A stretch of DNA of 64,000 nucleotides from Gigaspora margarita (GCA_009809945.1 WTPW01000644.1:122817-186816), one strand, 5' to 3'. Counted from the stretch's first letter, positions 1-11,257 are shown. The notes: a model not told the origin generated them from the letters alone. Numbers and translations: made by a program.

Positions 1-666
1 TAAACTTGTTTAGCATCTAAAAATACATCAAATCAGTACAATTATTTTTATTTTACTTGAAATTTAGAGAATAGATGCATAATTTTGGATTTTTGATCAA
101 AAAAGTCAAATTTAAGCATCATTTCTCCAAATTTCAAGTAAAATAAAAACAATTCTATCAGTTTAATGTATTTTTAGGTGCTGAACAAGTTTACTTAGTG
201 CATTAAGTTAGAATTAATTAGTAAAATTTTGTGAATTATAAGATTTTATAGAATTTTATTAATAAAATTCTATAAAATCTTATAATTCACAAAATTTTAC
301 TAATTAATTCTAACTTAATGCACTAAGTAAACTTGTTTAGCACCTAAAAATACATTAAATTAATAGTATTGTTTTTATTTTACTTAAAATTTGGAGAAAA
401 GATGCTTAAATTTGACTTGTTTGATCAAAAATCCAAAATTATGCATCTATTCTCTAAATTTCAAGTAAAATAAAAATAATTGTGCCAAATTGATGTATTT
501 TTAGATGCTAAACAAGTTTACTTACTGCATAAAGTTAGAATTAATTAATAAAAATTTGTGAATTTTAAGATTTTATAGAATTTTATTAATAAAATTCTAT
601 AAAATCTTATAATTCACAAAAGTTTACTAATTAATTCTAACTTAATGCACTAAATAAACTTGTTCA
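1..666. repeat. Foldback satellite, about two units (array 1)
   Basis: Two tandem copies of a unit of about 325 bp. Each unit is itself two nested palindromes: one centred on a TATAGAATTTTATTAATAAA core, the other on TTGATCAAAAA. The palindromes meet at a shared word, TAAACTTGTT(C/T)AG. The same unit forms a longer array at 18.0-19.7 kb. No coding content. Confidence 0.85.
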
Positions 667-1280
667 GTACCAAAAAATACGTATAAATATATTTGGATAT
701 AGACCAGGCTACAGACTTCAGACCAGACTTGAACTATACCATAATTGAGTTTAAGTTTGGTTAAGCAATTTCTCAATCCAAATTGGCAATTTTGATTGGC
801 TAATAATACTATATAGCACCTGACAATTCCTCTAACCCCCTCCCTCTAAAAAATCAGGTGATAAATGTCTCTACCCTTACTCTAACTTTAAACTAACAAA
901 TTAATTATTGTTTTGATCCCACGTTATACAGAACTTATAAGGTACATTATAACATATATGCACCAAAATATAAAATTCTTTAAATATAGTTTCTAATAAA
1001 ATAAATTGTATTAAAAACAAAGAATTTTGCTAACTTTCACTCTAGGTGATAGCATCTAGTTCAGAAATTGGCTCAGAAATTGGGTTAGACCTGGATCAAA
1101 AGCCAGGTTAGAAGAATAGCATGCAAGTTAAAAAAATTCACAGATTATGTGAAATAATAATCACAGATTTTCTGCTATTAGTACATACAATGCAGTTAAG
1201 CATAGTTCAATAATAGAAAAGATATTTCTGTTATTCTTTGCTTTGCAAAGGATAGTTTATACTTTTGTTATAGCTATTAC
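667..1280. other. No gene seen; AT-rich, with a trace of a MITE
   Basis: No reading frame of note. Around 836-890 a fragment (CCCTCCCTCTAAAAAATCAG, then TGATAAATG) resembles part of the small MITE family seen whole at 5897-6050 and 7760-7910. Otherwise nothing recognisable. Confidence 0.5.
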
Positions 1281-1815
1281 CTCTACTTAGAGTTAGAACC
1301 AAGATAAATTTTTCAATCCGGATATAACTAGAATTAAAAAAATAGAATCCAGATTAATTTTATTTAAATCTGGATATAAATATATTCAGATTAATCTGGA
1401 TATAAATCTACATCTGGATATAAATCTATGTCCGGATATAAATCTGTATCCAGATATAAATCTATGTCTGAATATAAATCTGTATCCGGTTAAATAGCAA
1501 TTACATAACTTCGTTCATTGGGATTTCAGTTATATTTTGTATTAAACACAATATATCTAATTTATTAGTAATTGTACCCAATACAAAATATAATTGAAAC
1601 CCAATAGCAGGTTTTCCTTTAGCAGTACACATATCCGGATTAATATTATATCTGGATTATATGTTATATCCAGATTATATGTTGTATCCGGATTGTATAT
1701 TATATCTAGTTATATATTATATTCGATTGTATTATATCCAGATATAGTTGGTTCAAAAAATTGAATCTGGATTTGTTTAAAAACTAGATTAATCCGAATG
1801 TAAAAATAAATTTGA
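1281..1815. repeat. Compound repeat built on CCGGATATAAATC words
   Basis: At 1366-1495 a word close to TCTGGATATAAATC recurs about every 18 bp. At 1625-1745 a related word (ATATCCGGATTATATGTT) recurs in the opposite sense. Between them lies a palindromic stretch around TTTTGTATTAAACACAATA. The layout, with short-word arrays in opposing orientation, resembles the hAT-like elements elsewhere in the window, but I could not fix terminal repeats or a target duplication. Confidence 0.6.
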
Positions 1816-2329
1816 ATTCATCTACTACCTCTACCTTTACTATAGCATTTTTATTTACTAAAGCATGAAAAAAGACTTTTAATTACTTTACTCTAACTCT
1901 AAACAGGAATTTTAGCTTAAGCCAATTAAAAACTTTTTTAAGCAATTTTTCTATATATCTTGCTAACATCAAGCTCTATAGGACTACTAATTCTAACTTA
2001 AAGAAAATTAAAATTTTTTGGACATAGTTATGCTAATTCTAACTTAAGCTTGAAGTTTTTTAGATATAGTAAAATTTTAATGAAAATCCTAGATAAGATT
2101 CTCTATATATTCTTATATAGCACTCTCAATGATATCACTAAAAAAAAAATTATTAGTTAGTAATAGTTAAATAAGAAAGCGAAATAGTATATTTTTATAT
2201 TTAGCTTGTTTAAATTATTACTTTTGATTACTATACTATTATCCAAATATCTATTTAAAAACAAGAAACAAAATAAACTGTAAGGTTCTAGTGATGAAAA
2301 ACGTGCTAAAATCGGAAAAATACAGACTA
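1816..2329. other. No gene seen
   Basis: AT-rich sequence with short stop-bounded frames only. No repeat with clear ends. Confidence 0.5.
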
Positions 2330-2900
2330 TTAACACTAGCAATATACACCAATAACAAGAATTACTAAAACTATTAATTGAAAAATCTAAAAAAAAAAAA
2401 ACATGAAAGTTAGTACCAAAAACAACAAAAAAAAGAACTAAAAGTTGCTAATAATAACATACTAAAATGGGCGAAGTACCAACTAGTAACACAATGACAT
2501 ATACCAATGATGAAAAGCACTAAAACCATTAGTTTAAGAACTTAAAAAAAAGAAAATGCTACTAAGAGCAAACGAAATAGAAAAAAATTTTTTAAAAATC
2601 ACTGGTAATAAAAAATGCACAGAAATGGCGGAAATACCAACTGTACTAACTAGCAATACCAGTGATATATACTAACAACAAAAAGATTGAACCTATTAAT
2701 TAAAGAACCTAAAAAAAGAAAGCATAAAAATTAGTACCAAGAGCAAATGAAATGGAAGAAAAATTATAATAGTTGCCAATGAAGAAAAACACATCAAAAT
2801 AGTTGAAGTACTGTTTAGCAACACCAAAGATATATACTAATAGTAAAAAGTACTGAAACAGTTACCTAAAGAACTAAAAGAAGGAAAAATGAAAGTTAGT
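2330..2900. repeat. Degenerate tandem repeat, about 165-bp unit
   Basis: Phrases of the type ACTAAAACCATTAGTT, then AGAACTTAAAAAAAAGAAA, then AGTACCAAGAGCAAA recur about every 160-170 bp, four times, with heavy divergence. Similar phrases recur at 27.5-28.1 kb and 36.2-36.9 kb, so this is a dispersed low-complexity family. Confidence 0.55.
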
Positions 2901-2955
2901 ACTGGCCAAAACTAAAACAACTAAATTGAAATGATTAACAAATACAAAAAAAAAA

Positions 2956-3179
2956 TACCATATCCTATTATAAATAAACACCCCCTTTTTTAAAATTTTA
3001 AACTCAAATAACTTAAAAATTATCTAATCAAACTTAATAAAAATTTATTTATTTAAATTTTATAAATTTATAAAGTTTGATTTAAAAAAATTTTTATTGA
3101 GTTTGGTTTGATAATTTTCAAGCTATTTGAGTTTAAAATTTTAAAAAAAGGAGTGCTTATTTATAATAGGATATGGTAC
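2956..3179. mobile_element. Foldback MITE with about 100-bp arms
   Basis: The left end TACCATATCCTATTATAAAT is mirrored at the right end by ATTTATAATAGGATATGGTA. The inverted match runs through most of the 224 bp, including TAAACTCAAATAACTT against AGCTATTTGAGTTTA. It is non-coding, and the superfamily was not determined. Confidence 0.8.
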
Positions 3180-3969
3180 TTATATGTAGATCTGATATTG
3201 TGTAACTAGTAGTAATTGTAATCTTATCTCTTACCTGATATAGTTGATATTATCTAGAGTGAAAATTAGTTATTATCAAAAGCAAATATTTTTTTTATAA
3301 ACAAAAATTTATAAAATTTAAAAAAATTTTAAAAACATTTTATTGTTTAAGTTTTAATATATAACAGAAGTATATCTAATTAATACATCTAATTTCACTA
3401 ATAATAAACCTTTACAAATTTGTATAAAAGTATATAAGTTTTTGCTAAAATTAATATATTTTAATCTAAATTAAATTTTTATTTAAAAAATTTTTTTTAA
3501 AATAATAAAGTTTTTATTTTAGTAATGTAAACCTTTTAAAAATTATGATTATTAGAGAATTACTCTAATTTGATATATTAAATTTGTATTCTTGTAAATG
3601 CGTTCAATAAAAACATACTTTATTAAAAAAAATAATAATAAAAAAATTAATAATAAAAAAAAATAATAATTAAAAATTTGAATTTTATCAATAAAAATTA
3701 CTTTACTTGTTAGTTATAGTACAAAGACCCGATTTTAGCATATTATAGTCAGTGATATAAATTGGATCCATGCAGTAGGCGCAGCACACATAGATTTAAA
3801 TTTGTGCGTATATCGGGGCTTCGTGTATATATAACATGCGTATAAATTTTTTTTTTTGCATTTTTTTTTGCGTTTGCGCCAATAAAAATTTTTTGAATTT
3901 ATAACACTGATTACAGTTACTTCTTGCTAAAGTTCTAAGTAAGAAAATTAATGTAAATTGAGTTATTTC
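3180..3969. other. No gene seen
   Basis: AT-rich and rich in A or T runs. The short minus-strand frame at 3796-3981 has no recognisable features. Confidence 0.5.
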
Positions 3970-4072
3970 ATTTTCTAGCAATCAGAATCATAAAATTTTG
4001 TTAATATTCAACTTATTTCTTGAAATGAGTTGAATAGTATCAAAATTATATGATTCTGATTACTAAAATATG
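3970..4072. repeat. Short palindrome (ATCAGAATCATA family)
   Basis: The arms read CTAGCAATCAGAATCATAAA and TATATGATTCTGATTACTAA around a TTTCTTGAAA centre. The same layout is seen at 49.5-49.8 kb and 51.3-51.4 kb. Confidence 0.7.
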
Positions 4073-4596
4073 AGATATTAACAATATATTGAATTAGACA
4101 CTGTATTAAATTAGATATACTTCTTTTATATTTTAAACTATTATTATACTAAAGTTTTGTTTTTTTTTTACAAATATAACTCCTTTATTTATTTAGTAAA
4201 AATATTGAATTTTCTATTTAAACTAAAAAAAAATTCTATTATTAAATCTTATTTATAGCTAGAATTGTTAATGAAGTACTCCAAATATTAATAAAACATA
4301 TAACCTATTTCTGGAGTGCTTTGAAATATATTTTATTATTAACTAGAGTGCTCTATTAACACACCTATTTATAGCTAAAATTTGGCTAAATAAAGTGCCA
4401 AACTCCTTTTTAGTCTATAAAATAAATACGATTTAGTTTAAAAAAAATCTCATCTTACAAACTAGCCAAGAATAGTTTGTTATGAAATTTATTAAAAGCT
4501 AATATTATTCATAGTATAGAATAGTAATAAATACAAGTAATTTATAGTATAATTCATATTTTATTTGTTATTTTAATCTAGTAAATTGAATGTTTA
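4073..4596. other. No gene seen
   Basis: AT-rich. It contains a loose inverted pair around GTACTCCAAATATTAATAAA and TTTGAAATATATT (4273-4340), possibly an old small MITE. Confidence 0.4.
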
Positions 4597-4737
4597 AAGG
4601 AGTAACAAAAATTAATTTTTTAAAAGAATAAAAAAAGTTGAAATTACATATAAAAAAATCTGATTAAATCTATACTAAAAGAAAAAAAAGTAAGTAGGTC
4701 TCTAATAAAAAATAATCAGCTAATTAATAATATCCCT
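4597..4737 (+). mobile_element. MITE, GGAGTGACAAAAATCAG family, copy 1
   Basis: About 140 bp, matching the copies at 5897-6050 and 7760-7910. Shared landmarks in order are GGAGTAACAAAAATTAAT, AAAAAGTTGAAATTACATAT, TCTAATAAAAAATAATCAGC and an end in CCCTTA. It is more diverged than the other two. Its right end abuts the TA-flanked element at 4733, so the exact border is uncertain. Confidence 0.65.
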
Positions 4738-5388
4738 TAATCTATAAGCTGTTCCAGGAAAATTTGCCTGGAAAAATACTATAAATATACTTATGATCTA
4801 CTTTTTTTAAAAATTAAAATATTAAAATAAAATTTTATTTAATAATATTTGAAAATAAGGATTATATTTTAGTAAAATTTAATTTTATATTATAAGAAAA
4901 AAAGTATAAGTTGCTTATAAGCTAAAAATAGACAATTTAAAAAAAAATTTTAACCAAAAAAAATTACCACTAATTCTTGCCAAACTCTATAAATATTAGC
5001 TCTAGCCCTCTGTTTTTAATATATATTGTAGTTTATAAAAAGGATTACAACTTTTATTATTGCAACTTTTGTGATTTACTTGTAAAAATTAAGACTTGTA
5101 TTAGAAATGAAAATTTTTTTTATAGACAGGAACATATAAAATTTAAGAAAAGTTAAAGAAAATTTCTATAGTAAAAATTTTTAAATAAAAACTTTAAAAT
5201 TTTATTGTATGAAGGTTTTCTAATAATTTTAAAAAATTTTTCTAAAAAAGTTTATAAAATATGTTTTAAAAAAAGTATTTTATAAAGAAAGTATATCCCA
5301 TATTCTTAATAAATTTTTGTTTTATTTAAAAAATTATAAATACTTTTTAATTTTTCAGGCAAATTTGCCTGGAATACGGTTTAAGGGA
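4733..5388. mobile_element. TA-flanked inverted-repeat element (mariner-like ends)
   Basis: The 656-bp element starts TCCCTTAA and ends TTAAGGGA, with TA immediately outside each end. The terminal inverted repeats run on for about 45 bp and include the palindrome CAGGCAAATTTGCCTG near each end. The inside is non-coding AT-rich DNA with a weak internal fold. A TA duplication is usual for Tc1/mariner elements; that assignment is inference. Confidence 0.7.
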
Positions 5389-5496
5389 TAGCTCTTATAT
5401 TTATATTTGTTATTTTAACTTAAAAGATTTAAAAAGTAATTAGTACTATCTATAGTAGAATAGTTATGTGACTTGGTATTAATTATTTTAATAATT

Positions 5497-5837
5497 CAGT
5501 CAGACCTCTATAAATACAACCTCCATAAATGCAATACCTCTCTAAATGCACATTTTTGTCTTGTTTGTAAGAAATTATTAGTGCTAAATGCACGTTTTAT
5601 ATTTCGTAAATGCATGTCCTTCCAAATAATTTTCTATATCATGCTACCTTTCTAAATGCATATAGCCAATTAAATTTTAGTATTTAAAGTAGATTAATAG
5701 TTTTCAGTAAAAGTTACACAAACTTGATGATCTAATCTTTAAAGCTGCAATTTAATTGGCTTTCTCTAAATGCAATACCTCCCTAAATGCACATTGTAGG
5801 CTTGTCTGTACACATTGCATTTATAGAGATTTGACTG
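5497..5837 (+). mobile_element. Pogo/Tigger-like MITE
   Basis: It begins CAGTCAGACCTCTATAAATA and ends TATAGAGATTTGACTG, with subterminal repeats of the words TAAATGCA and TAAATGCAATACCTC. The 341-bp element is non-coding. CAGT-type ends with a direct run of such words are usual for pogo/Tigger relatives. The same family, inverted and interrupted, lies at 14196-14865. A clean TA duplication is not visible here. Confidence 0.7.
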
Positions 5838-5896
5838 TTGTTATTTGTTCATCATTTTAATTTAATTGTCTTTTCAAAATAATAAATTAAATATTT

Positions 5897-6050
5897 ATAG
5901 GGGAGTGACAAAAATCAGATGATTTTTTAGGGGGGGGAGGGGTAAAAAAAGTTGAAATTATATATAAGAACCTGACTATATATATATTAAAGAAGAGGGG
6001 GGTAGACCTCTGATAAAAAATAATCAGGTGATTAATGACACAGCCCATAT
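5897..6050 (+). mobile_element. MITE, GGAGTGACAAAAATCAG family, copy 2
   Basis: It starts GGGGAGTGACAAAAATCAG and ends AATCAGGTGATTAATGACAC. The inverted ends pair GTGACAAAAATCAGATGATT with AATCAGGTGATTAATGACAC. It has strong G/C asymmetry in the middle (runs of G at 5931-5942 and 5995-6002). Non-coding. Confidence 0.75.
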
Positions 6051-6751
6051 TATATTTGATATTTTGACTTGATAGATTTAAAAACTATTCTTAGTATAAT
6101 AGTAATATAACTATTAGCTGATTGTTTTGATATTTTTATTTCAACTTGATATTTGAAGATTAATTAGATAATATAATTTGTTTGTTGATTGTTTGTTGTT
6201 TTAAAGATTATTTTGATTTGGGTAGCTAATAATATCATTGTTAAATTTGATAAAGCAAGTTAAATCATTCACTTTTTGAATAAAAATAAACCAAGAAGAG
6301 ATAGTAATAAAAATTTACTAAAGTTGTAATAGTAGTAATAAATGAAACTATTTAAAAGTTTATATTTGAATAGAGTATAATATAGTTTAACAAAAGTGCA
6401 CTTACAGAAACAAAATTTGTAACAAAATTGTTTGACTAAGAATGAATTCACAAAAATAAAGGTTACTAAATCAAATATATAGTTGTTTTTTAAAAATTTT
6501 TGAAGACTATAGGTTTATAGCAAAGCATAATAAAGACTAATAGTAGTTGATAAATATTTGTATACAGTATAACTATCTCTTTTTTTTTTTATTTAAACTA
6601 CTAAAAAGTGGAAAATAAATAAAAACATAATAAAACAAAGATTAATAAAATAAGTTTTTTTTTTTATACTTAGTTTTCTAATATATTTAAAACTTTTTTT
6701 AACAAAATTAATAAAACAGATCTAAAATTAAATATTTGCTTAAAAAATATA
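6051..6751. other. No gene seen
   Basis: AT-rich. A 60-residue minus-strand frame (6269-6451) is K/F/Y-rich and looks like chance. Confidence 0.5.
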
Positions 6752-6753
6752 TA

Positions 6754-6927
6754 TAGTCAGACCTCCCTAAATGCAAGTTGTTGGACCAAACTTTTGACGG
6801 CTTGCATTTAGAGAACAATAAGAAAAATTGCATTTATAGAGGTTAGAAATATATTTGGGCCAGAATTTAAAGTTGCATTTAGAGAGGTGTTGCATTTAGG
6901 CGGGTTGCATTTAGGGAAGTCTAACTG
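6754..6927 (+). mobile_element. Short pogo/Tigger-like MITE with TA duplication
   Basis: The 174-bp element starts TAGTCAGACCTCCCTAAATG and ends TTTAGGGAAGTCTAACTG. TA is present at 6752-6753 and 6928-6929. It has internal TTGCATTTAGAG repeats and shares ends with the elements at 5497 and 14196. Confidence 0.75.
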
Positions 6928-7105
6928 TAACTAAAATCAATATTAAGATTTTATTAAAAAAATTAAATTTATCTGCAATATAATTTAAGAAATAGCTATT
7001 ATATGAACCTATAATTTTTTTGTTTAAATTATTTCAAGTATACTATACTGTAGCTAAGATTCCAAACATTTCTAATATAAGTTATAACTGGATTTTGGCT
7101 AATTT

Positions 7106-7618
7106 TTTTTTCTTTGAAACATCTTGCCAGAGTTCTTTGTTCTTCAATCCACTATATTAAGTTGTCAATTTCAAGTTTTTACTATGAACTTTAACCACTA
7201 ACTTGACTTTTGATATTGGAGATTGCACAAGGGAAGCTCTAGAAAGCCTGTGTTCCAAGATCTGATTTCCCCAGGTACCTTATAGATGATGTTTTGTACT
7301 GGTACCGGAGAACCAGAAGATAACAGAGGATATTACTTTTTATTCTTATATGTTACAAGTTCTTGAACAAAGATTTCTTCTTATTTTTTGTGCTTTGGTT
7401 ATTCCAAATCAGGTTCTAACTCATTTCATTTCATCGCCACAGATTTGATAATGCCAACTGCTCAATTAAGTCCATCCATAGACATTCTAGATTTCTGCTT
7501 TTCTCACGGTATTTCAGTTTTCTAATCGGCTAGTTTTATTCATTTTGCTTCTAGAGGGATTTGAACTGACAATCTTTGATTTGCAACCTGGGAGTATAAC
7601 TGCTATACTATCGACCAA
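7106..7618 (-). mobile_element. SINE with tRNA-derived head
   Basis: On the minus strand the element begins with a tRNA-like head. A box-A-like stretch TAGTATAGCAGTTATA (near 7600-7585) is followed by an anticodon-arm-like TTGCAAAT and a box-B-like AGTTCAAATCC (near 7560-7570). A body of about 400 bp follows, richer in G+C than its surroundings, and ends in an A-run (T-run on the plus strand at 7103-7111). The insertion is flanked by 14-bp direct repeats, ATTTTGGCTAATTT (7092-7105) and ATTTTGGCCAATTT (7619-7632), which differ by one transition. Duplication length and tail are as known for SINEs mobilised by LINE machinery. The tRNA arms no longer pair well, so the head is not a working tRNA. 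Confidence 0.8.
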
Positions 7619-7759
7619 ATTTTGGCCAATTTAAAAATTCAATTTTCTTAAATATCTTAAGAACTAGTAATCAAAATTGAATAATCTTTTTTTTATAAAT
7701 ATGTTTTACTAAGAGTTTTTATTTTAAAAAAGTTTATTCAAATTGGAACTATTGGATGC

Positions 7760-7910
7760 TAAGGGTCATCATTAATCACCTGATTATTTTTTATTAGAGG
7801 CCTACTCCTTCCTCCCTCTTTAATATAGATTTGGTCAGGTTTTTATATATAATTTCAACATTTTTTACCCCTTTCCCCAAAAAAATCACCTGTTTTTGTC
7901 ACTCCCTTAA
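7760..7910 (-). mobile_element. MITE, GGAGTGACAAAAATCAG family, copy 3 (inverted)
   Basis: Reverse-complement copy of the element at 5897. It begins TAAGGGTCATCATTAATCAC and ends TTTTTGTCACTCCCTTA. TIR-type ends pair TAAGGG with CCCTTA. Confidence 0.75.
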
Positions 7911-8258
7911 TTGCAAAAAACTGTTTTTGCTTCTCAAATTTCAGGGTTTTTGCTAAAATGTATAATATATAACATCTGTACTATATGTTTGGGGTTCTCT
8001 GTAGCTATTGAGTTAATAGTAGTATAATATATAGTTCAAGCTTTTGAATTAGAATAAAAATTTTATAAAAAAAATTTTTTTATATTTTACTTTATACAAT
8101 AATTTTAGCAAACAAATTTCTTATTAAATTAGATGGTTTAAGAGATAAGTAATAATATATTAACAAAAAACTAATATACTATAAGAAATGATACAAACAA
8201 TGTAATTTATTTTCCAGCATATCGGGCTCACTAAATAAATTATCAGATCACTGCTTTT
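7911..8258. other. No gene seen
   Basis: AT-rich spacer between a MITE and the minisatellite lying downstream of the phytochelatin synthase gene. Confidence 0.5.
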
Positions 8259-8620
8259 TTTTTTATTTCCTGTGTTGTTTTTCAACAATATCTCAGATTC
8301 GATTTTTTTTTTTAATTGTCTGGACCGCTGCACAACTTATCTCAGGTTTACTTTTTAAAATCCCTGAATTGCTGTTCACCTGATATCTGGTTCAATGTTT
8401 TTTTTTTAATTGTCTCAGTTGCTTTTCAACATATTTCTTAAATTGTCTAGTTCGCTATACAACTTATACTGTGTCGATTTTTTTTAATTCTCTGGGTTGT
8501 TGTTCATCTTCTGGATCAAATTTTTTTTAATTATCTGGTCGCTTTTAATATATCTCGGTTTGATTTTTTTTTTTTTTTGATTGTTTGGGTTGCTATTCGA
8601 ATGTGATTTTTTTTAATCAT
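8259..8620. repeat. Minisatellite, about 50-65-bp unit, downstream of phytochelatin synthase
   Basis: About six to seven degenerate units, each a T-run followed by AATTGTCTGG-like, GCTGTTCAAC-like and TATCTCGGTTCGA-like words. It lies about 140 bp past the stop codon of the minus-strand phytochelatin synthase gene. Confidence 0.7.
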
Positions 8621-8763
8621 AAACATACTTTTATTTAATAGCTAAAAGCGGGTTATCTTAATGAAATTTTAAATTATAAACATTCTACTACTGCCTCAAA
8701 ATCATTCTTACATAATATATTCAGTGTACTATAAGCAGTGCTAAACGGTATGCATTCCGGTTA

Positions 8764-10136
8764 TTATTTACTTCCATTGCAACAAAAAACATTTGTTCCT
8801 GGCTTTTTCTCAATCTCACAGGCGCAAAAGTTCATGACCAATTCTTTCATTTCTCCACTAACTCGTTCCACCTCATGCCTTAAGGTAGGTGACATATCTC
8901 CACGATCACGGTAAAATTCCAATTTTTTAGTCAATTCGGGTTCCAAATTTTTAAATAGCATGGGCGGAGCAGAAAGCATAAAAAGTGTAGCAAAAACAAC
9001 TTGTTTTTCGTTGGAATCATCAAGTGGAGCATTTTGTTGCGTTTTTTGAAAGACAGATAAAATAATAGGGTATAGTGTTGTCGTTTTAACGTCATTGAAT
9101 ATAGTACTAACGTCGCGTTCACCAGATTCTGAAATTTCATCAAGATTTCCAACATCAGTTCGTAAAATATGTTGAAGAGACATTATAAGTGGATCAGTTA
9201 AAACCACTTTTGCCGCCTCTTCTAACGTATTTGGTTTTTCAGATAGTAAACGTTCTGGAATATCTTTACAGAATGCTTTGCCAAGTGCCGTCCAATTTAT
9301 CACAGGATTATTTTCTACAGAAGATAACTTACAAAGTGAAATCGTTTTGTGAGATGGATTATATGAGAGAAGGAAATATCCACGTGAAAGACCCGTTTCT
9401 TTATCCAAGGGTAGCATAGCATTATATAACAAATCTGCAGATGCGAAATAAGAAGGATATTTGAACCTATACGTAAAGAAAAAAAACGAGTCATTATTAT
9501 TAAAATTTTAACAAATGATAAAAATTAACAGTATTATTACCTTGCCGTATCCAATACTAAAGCCATATTCTTATCGGAATTATAAGCGCCAATTGGTGAA
9601 TAATGACCATCACCAGTTTGTTTCAAAGCAGCTCTCGAGAATGAAATAATCATATAAACATCTGAACTTGAACAAACGTTCTTCAAGTCAGCAATGAATT
9701 CTTCTTTTGATGTGCGATCAGCGCGTTTAACAGTAACATCGCAATGACATTTTGCTAAACACGCGAATTGAGCAAATGTTATCCCCTTTTTTTTAACTTC
9801 TTCTATTGGAGTGCAACAATTCAAAAGTTCATCAAACCACCAGCGCCATGGACCTTTCCATACGGGAGCACCTTTGACTTGTAATGCGTTTAGGACTATT
9901 GATAAAGAACTTAAGCCGCAAAAAGCAGGATCCATTTGATGAGAGAAACAACTAGATAGATTAAAGTAGCCTTCTGCATAGCCTTCGTTAAGAGCTTGTT
10001 TAAAAAGTTCTTTTCCAGTCGGAGAAGAAAAATTTATTAAATTATCGGGTAAAGGGCGGCCTTCAAAATAGATTTGAGGGGCAGCTTCCTTATTTTGTGG
10101 TGGAAAAGGAGGCACTTGTGAAGAATTAGAGGTCAT
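8764..10136 (-). CDS. Phytochelatin synthase (glutathione gamma-glutamylcysteinyltransferase), two exons
   Basis: This enzyme joins gamma-Glu-Cys units from glutathione to make phytochelatins, which bind Cd, Zn and other metals. The gene runs 10136 to 8764, with one 74-nt GT-AG intron at 9540-9467, and gives 432 residues. The N-terminal half is the papain-like phytochelatin domain. The catalytic triad is visible: Cys73 in DPAFCGLSSLSIVLNAL, His178 in KQTGDGHYSPIGAYN and Asp196 in MALVLDTARFKYP. The intron splits the Arg codon straight after that Asp. The C-terminal half (about residues 210-432) is less conserved, as is usual for the family, and ends in a Cys-rich tail (CACEIEK, VFCC). The start is the first ATG of the frame and gives a normal N-terminus. 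The frame is open throughout, so the gene looks functional. It is isolated in repeat-rich DNA. A 15-bp inverted repeat lies just upstream and a minisatellite lies downstream. Confidence 0.96.
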
Positions 10137-10167
10137 TATAGAAAGTAGACGATTTTTAGAGACGTAA

Positions 10168-10230
10168 TTACGGACAAATTTCTTATGGGTTCCTTAGCGA
10201 CAGATAAATATAAAAAATTTGTCCGTATAA
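10168..10230. promoter_or_regulatory. Inverted repeat upstream of phytochelatin synthase start
   Basis: TTACGGACAAATTT and AAATTTGTCCGTATAA face each other across about 33 bp. They lie 32-94 bp upstream of the phytochelatin synthase ATG on the minus strand. The pair could be a two-site protein-binding element in the 5' leader or promoter, or a tiny TIR element. The regulatory role is inference from position only. Confidence 0.35.
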
Positions 10231-10339
10231 GCATTTGCTAAGCTTGCTTTAAAAACATCCAACATATTTAAGCTCAAAATTAATTCGATAGATGCGAGAT
10301 GGTTGGTGGTTTATGGTTGCGGCAGTTTCCATCAACCGT

Positions 10340-10430
10340 AGGGTGTCCAGGATTATGATCCGGTAAATGCCAAATTATGCATTCGGTAAATTATAAATTA
10401 TGCGAATTATGCGGACCCCAGGATTAGGGT
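10340..10430. repeat. Fragment of the CCAGGATTATG element family
   Basis: TAGGGTGTCCAGGATTATG is followed by repeated GCGAATTATGCGG-like words, and near 10425 the sequence reads CCCAGGATTAGGGTT. It shares wording with the complete hAT-like element at 12672-12924 and with 12585-12630, but has no clear second end. Confidence 0.5.
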
Positions 10431-10659
10431 TAAAAAATTTTGCTGCCAAATCTGCTGTAGTGCAAGACAAACGTTTATAACCAAAAATTTAGTATATGAA
10501 ACTGTTTTTACATGTAATTATACAAATAATATTGTCGAACTCTAACCTAATTGCAAGATCTTATCCCTAATCTAAAAGCACAAAATTTTACTAGAAATTT
10601 TTGTTCTAATTTTGCCCATATCAAAAATTACAAGTACGTACAGTATGTACGTAGCTTAC

Positions 10660-11257
10660 TAGGGTGGTAAACGGACTAAGTAATCAAAACTATGTAAGGT
10701 GACTATAGAATTTAATATATTGCAGATTTTTCATGTTACAAGAAGGAAAACAATCGTTATCGTTATTGATGCATATCGTTATATAACGGTAATATTAATA
10801 TATTTATTAAAAATTTCAAACCGATTCAACTTACTAAAAGGACAAGGAATTGCTTTGAAATTTTCACAAAATGTCTAAAAAGTGACAAAAAACATAGTTA
10901 CGCTCGAATATTTTATGTTAATATGTAAATTTTAGGTGTTCAACTAATAGAATATATAAAGTTATTAAAAAAATTCGTACAATAAGTATAACCAAAAAAA
11001 TTTACTAGAGCTTTTGCGAAAAATCGAGCGTAGCTTTTTAGAGATATTCTTATGAAGAGATTTCACTCGAAATAAATTTGAAAAAGAAGCGCAATATTCA
11101 GCGGAATCTTTTAGAATTTTGTACTTTTCTTTATAATTAGCTAAAATAAAATGATATTTTAGTCAATTATTTTTAATTTCACTGATAAAATTTGATCATA
11201 TTAAAATTACTAATACACTTGACATAGTTTTGATTACTTAGTCCGTTTACCACCCTA
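10660..11257. mobile_element. Non-autonomous hAT-like element, 598 bp
   Basis: The terminal inverted repeats are perfect for about 36 bp, opening TAGGGTGGTAAACGGACTAA. GTAGCTTAC stands outside both ends (10651-10659 and 11258-11266): an 8-bp duplication plus one chance match, or 9 bp. Non-coding. The identical TIRs suggest it is among the youngest insertions here. Confidence 0.88.

Noticed and set aside
7530-7606. Possible functional tRNA gene on the minus strand
   Set aside because: Box-like words are present, but acceptor, anticodon and T stems do not pair. The sequence continues into a SINE body with an A-tail and target duplication.
9189-9419. 76-codon plus-strand frame and the 74-codon minus frame at 8931-9155
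   Set aside because: Out-of-frame shadows of the phytochelatin synthase exon.
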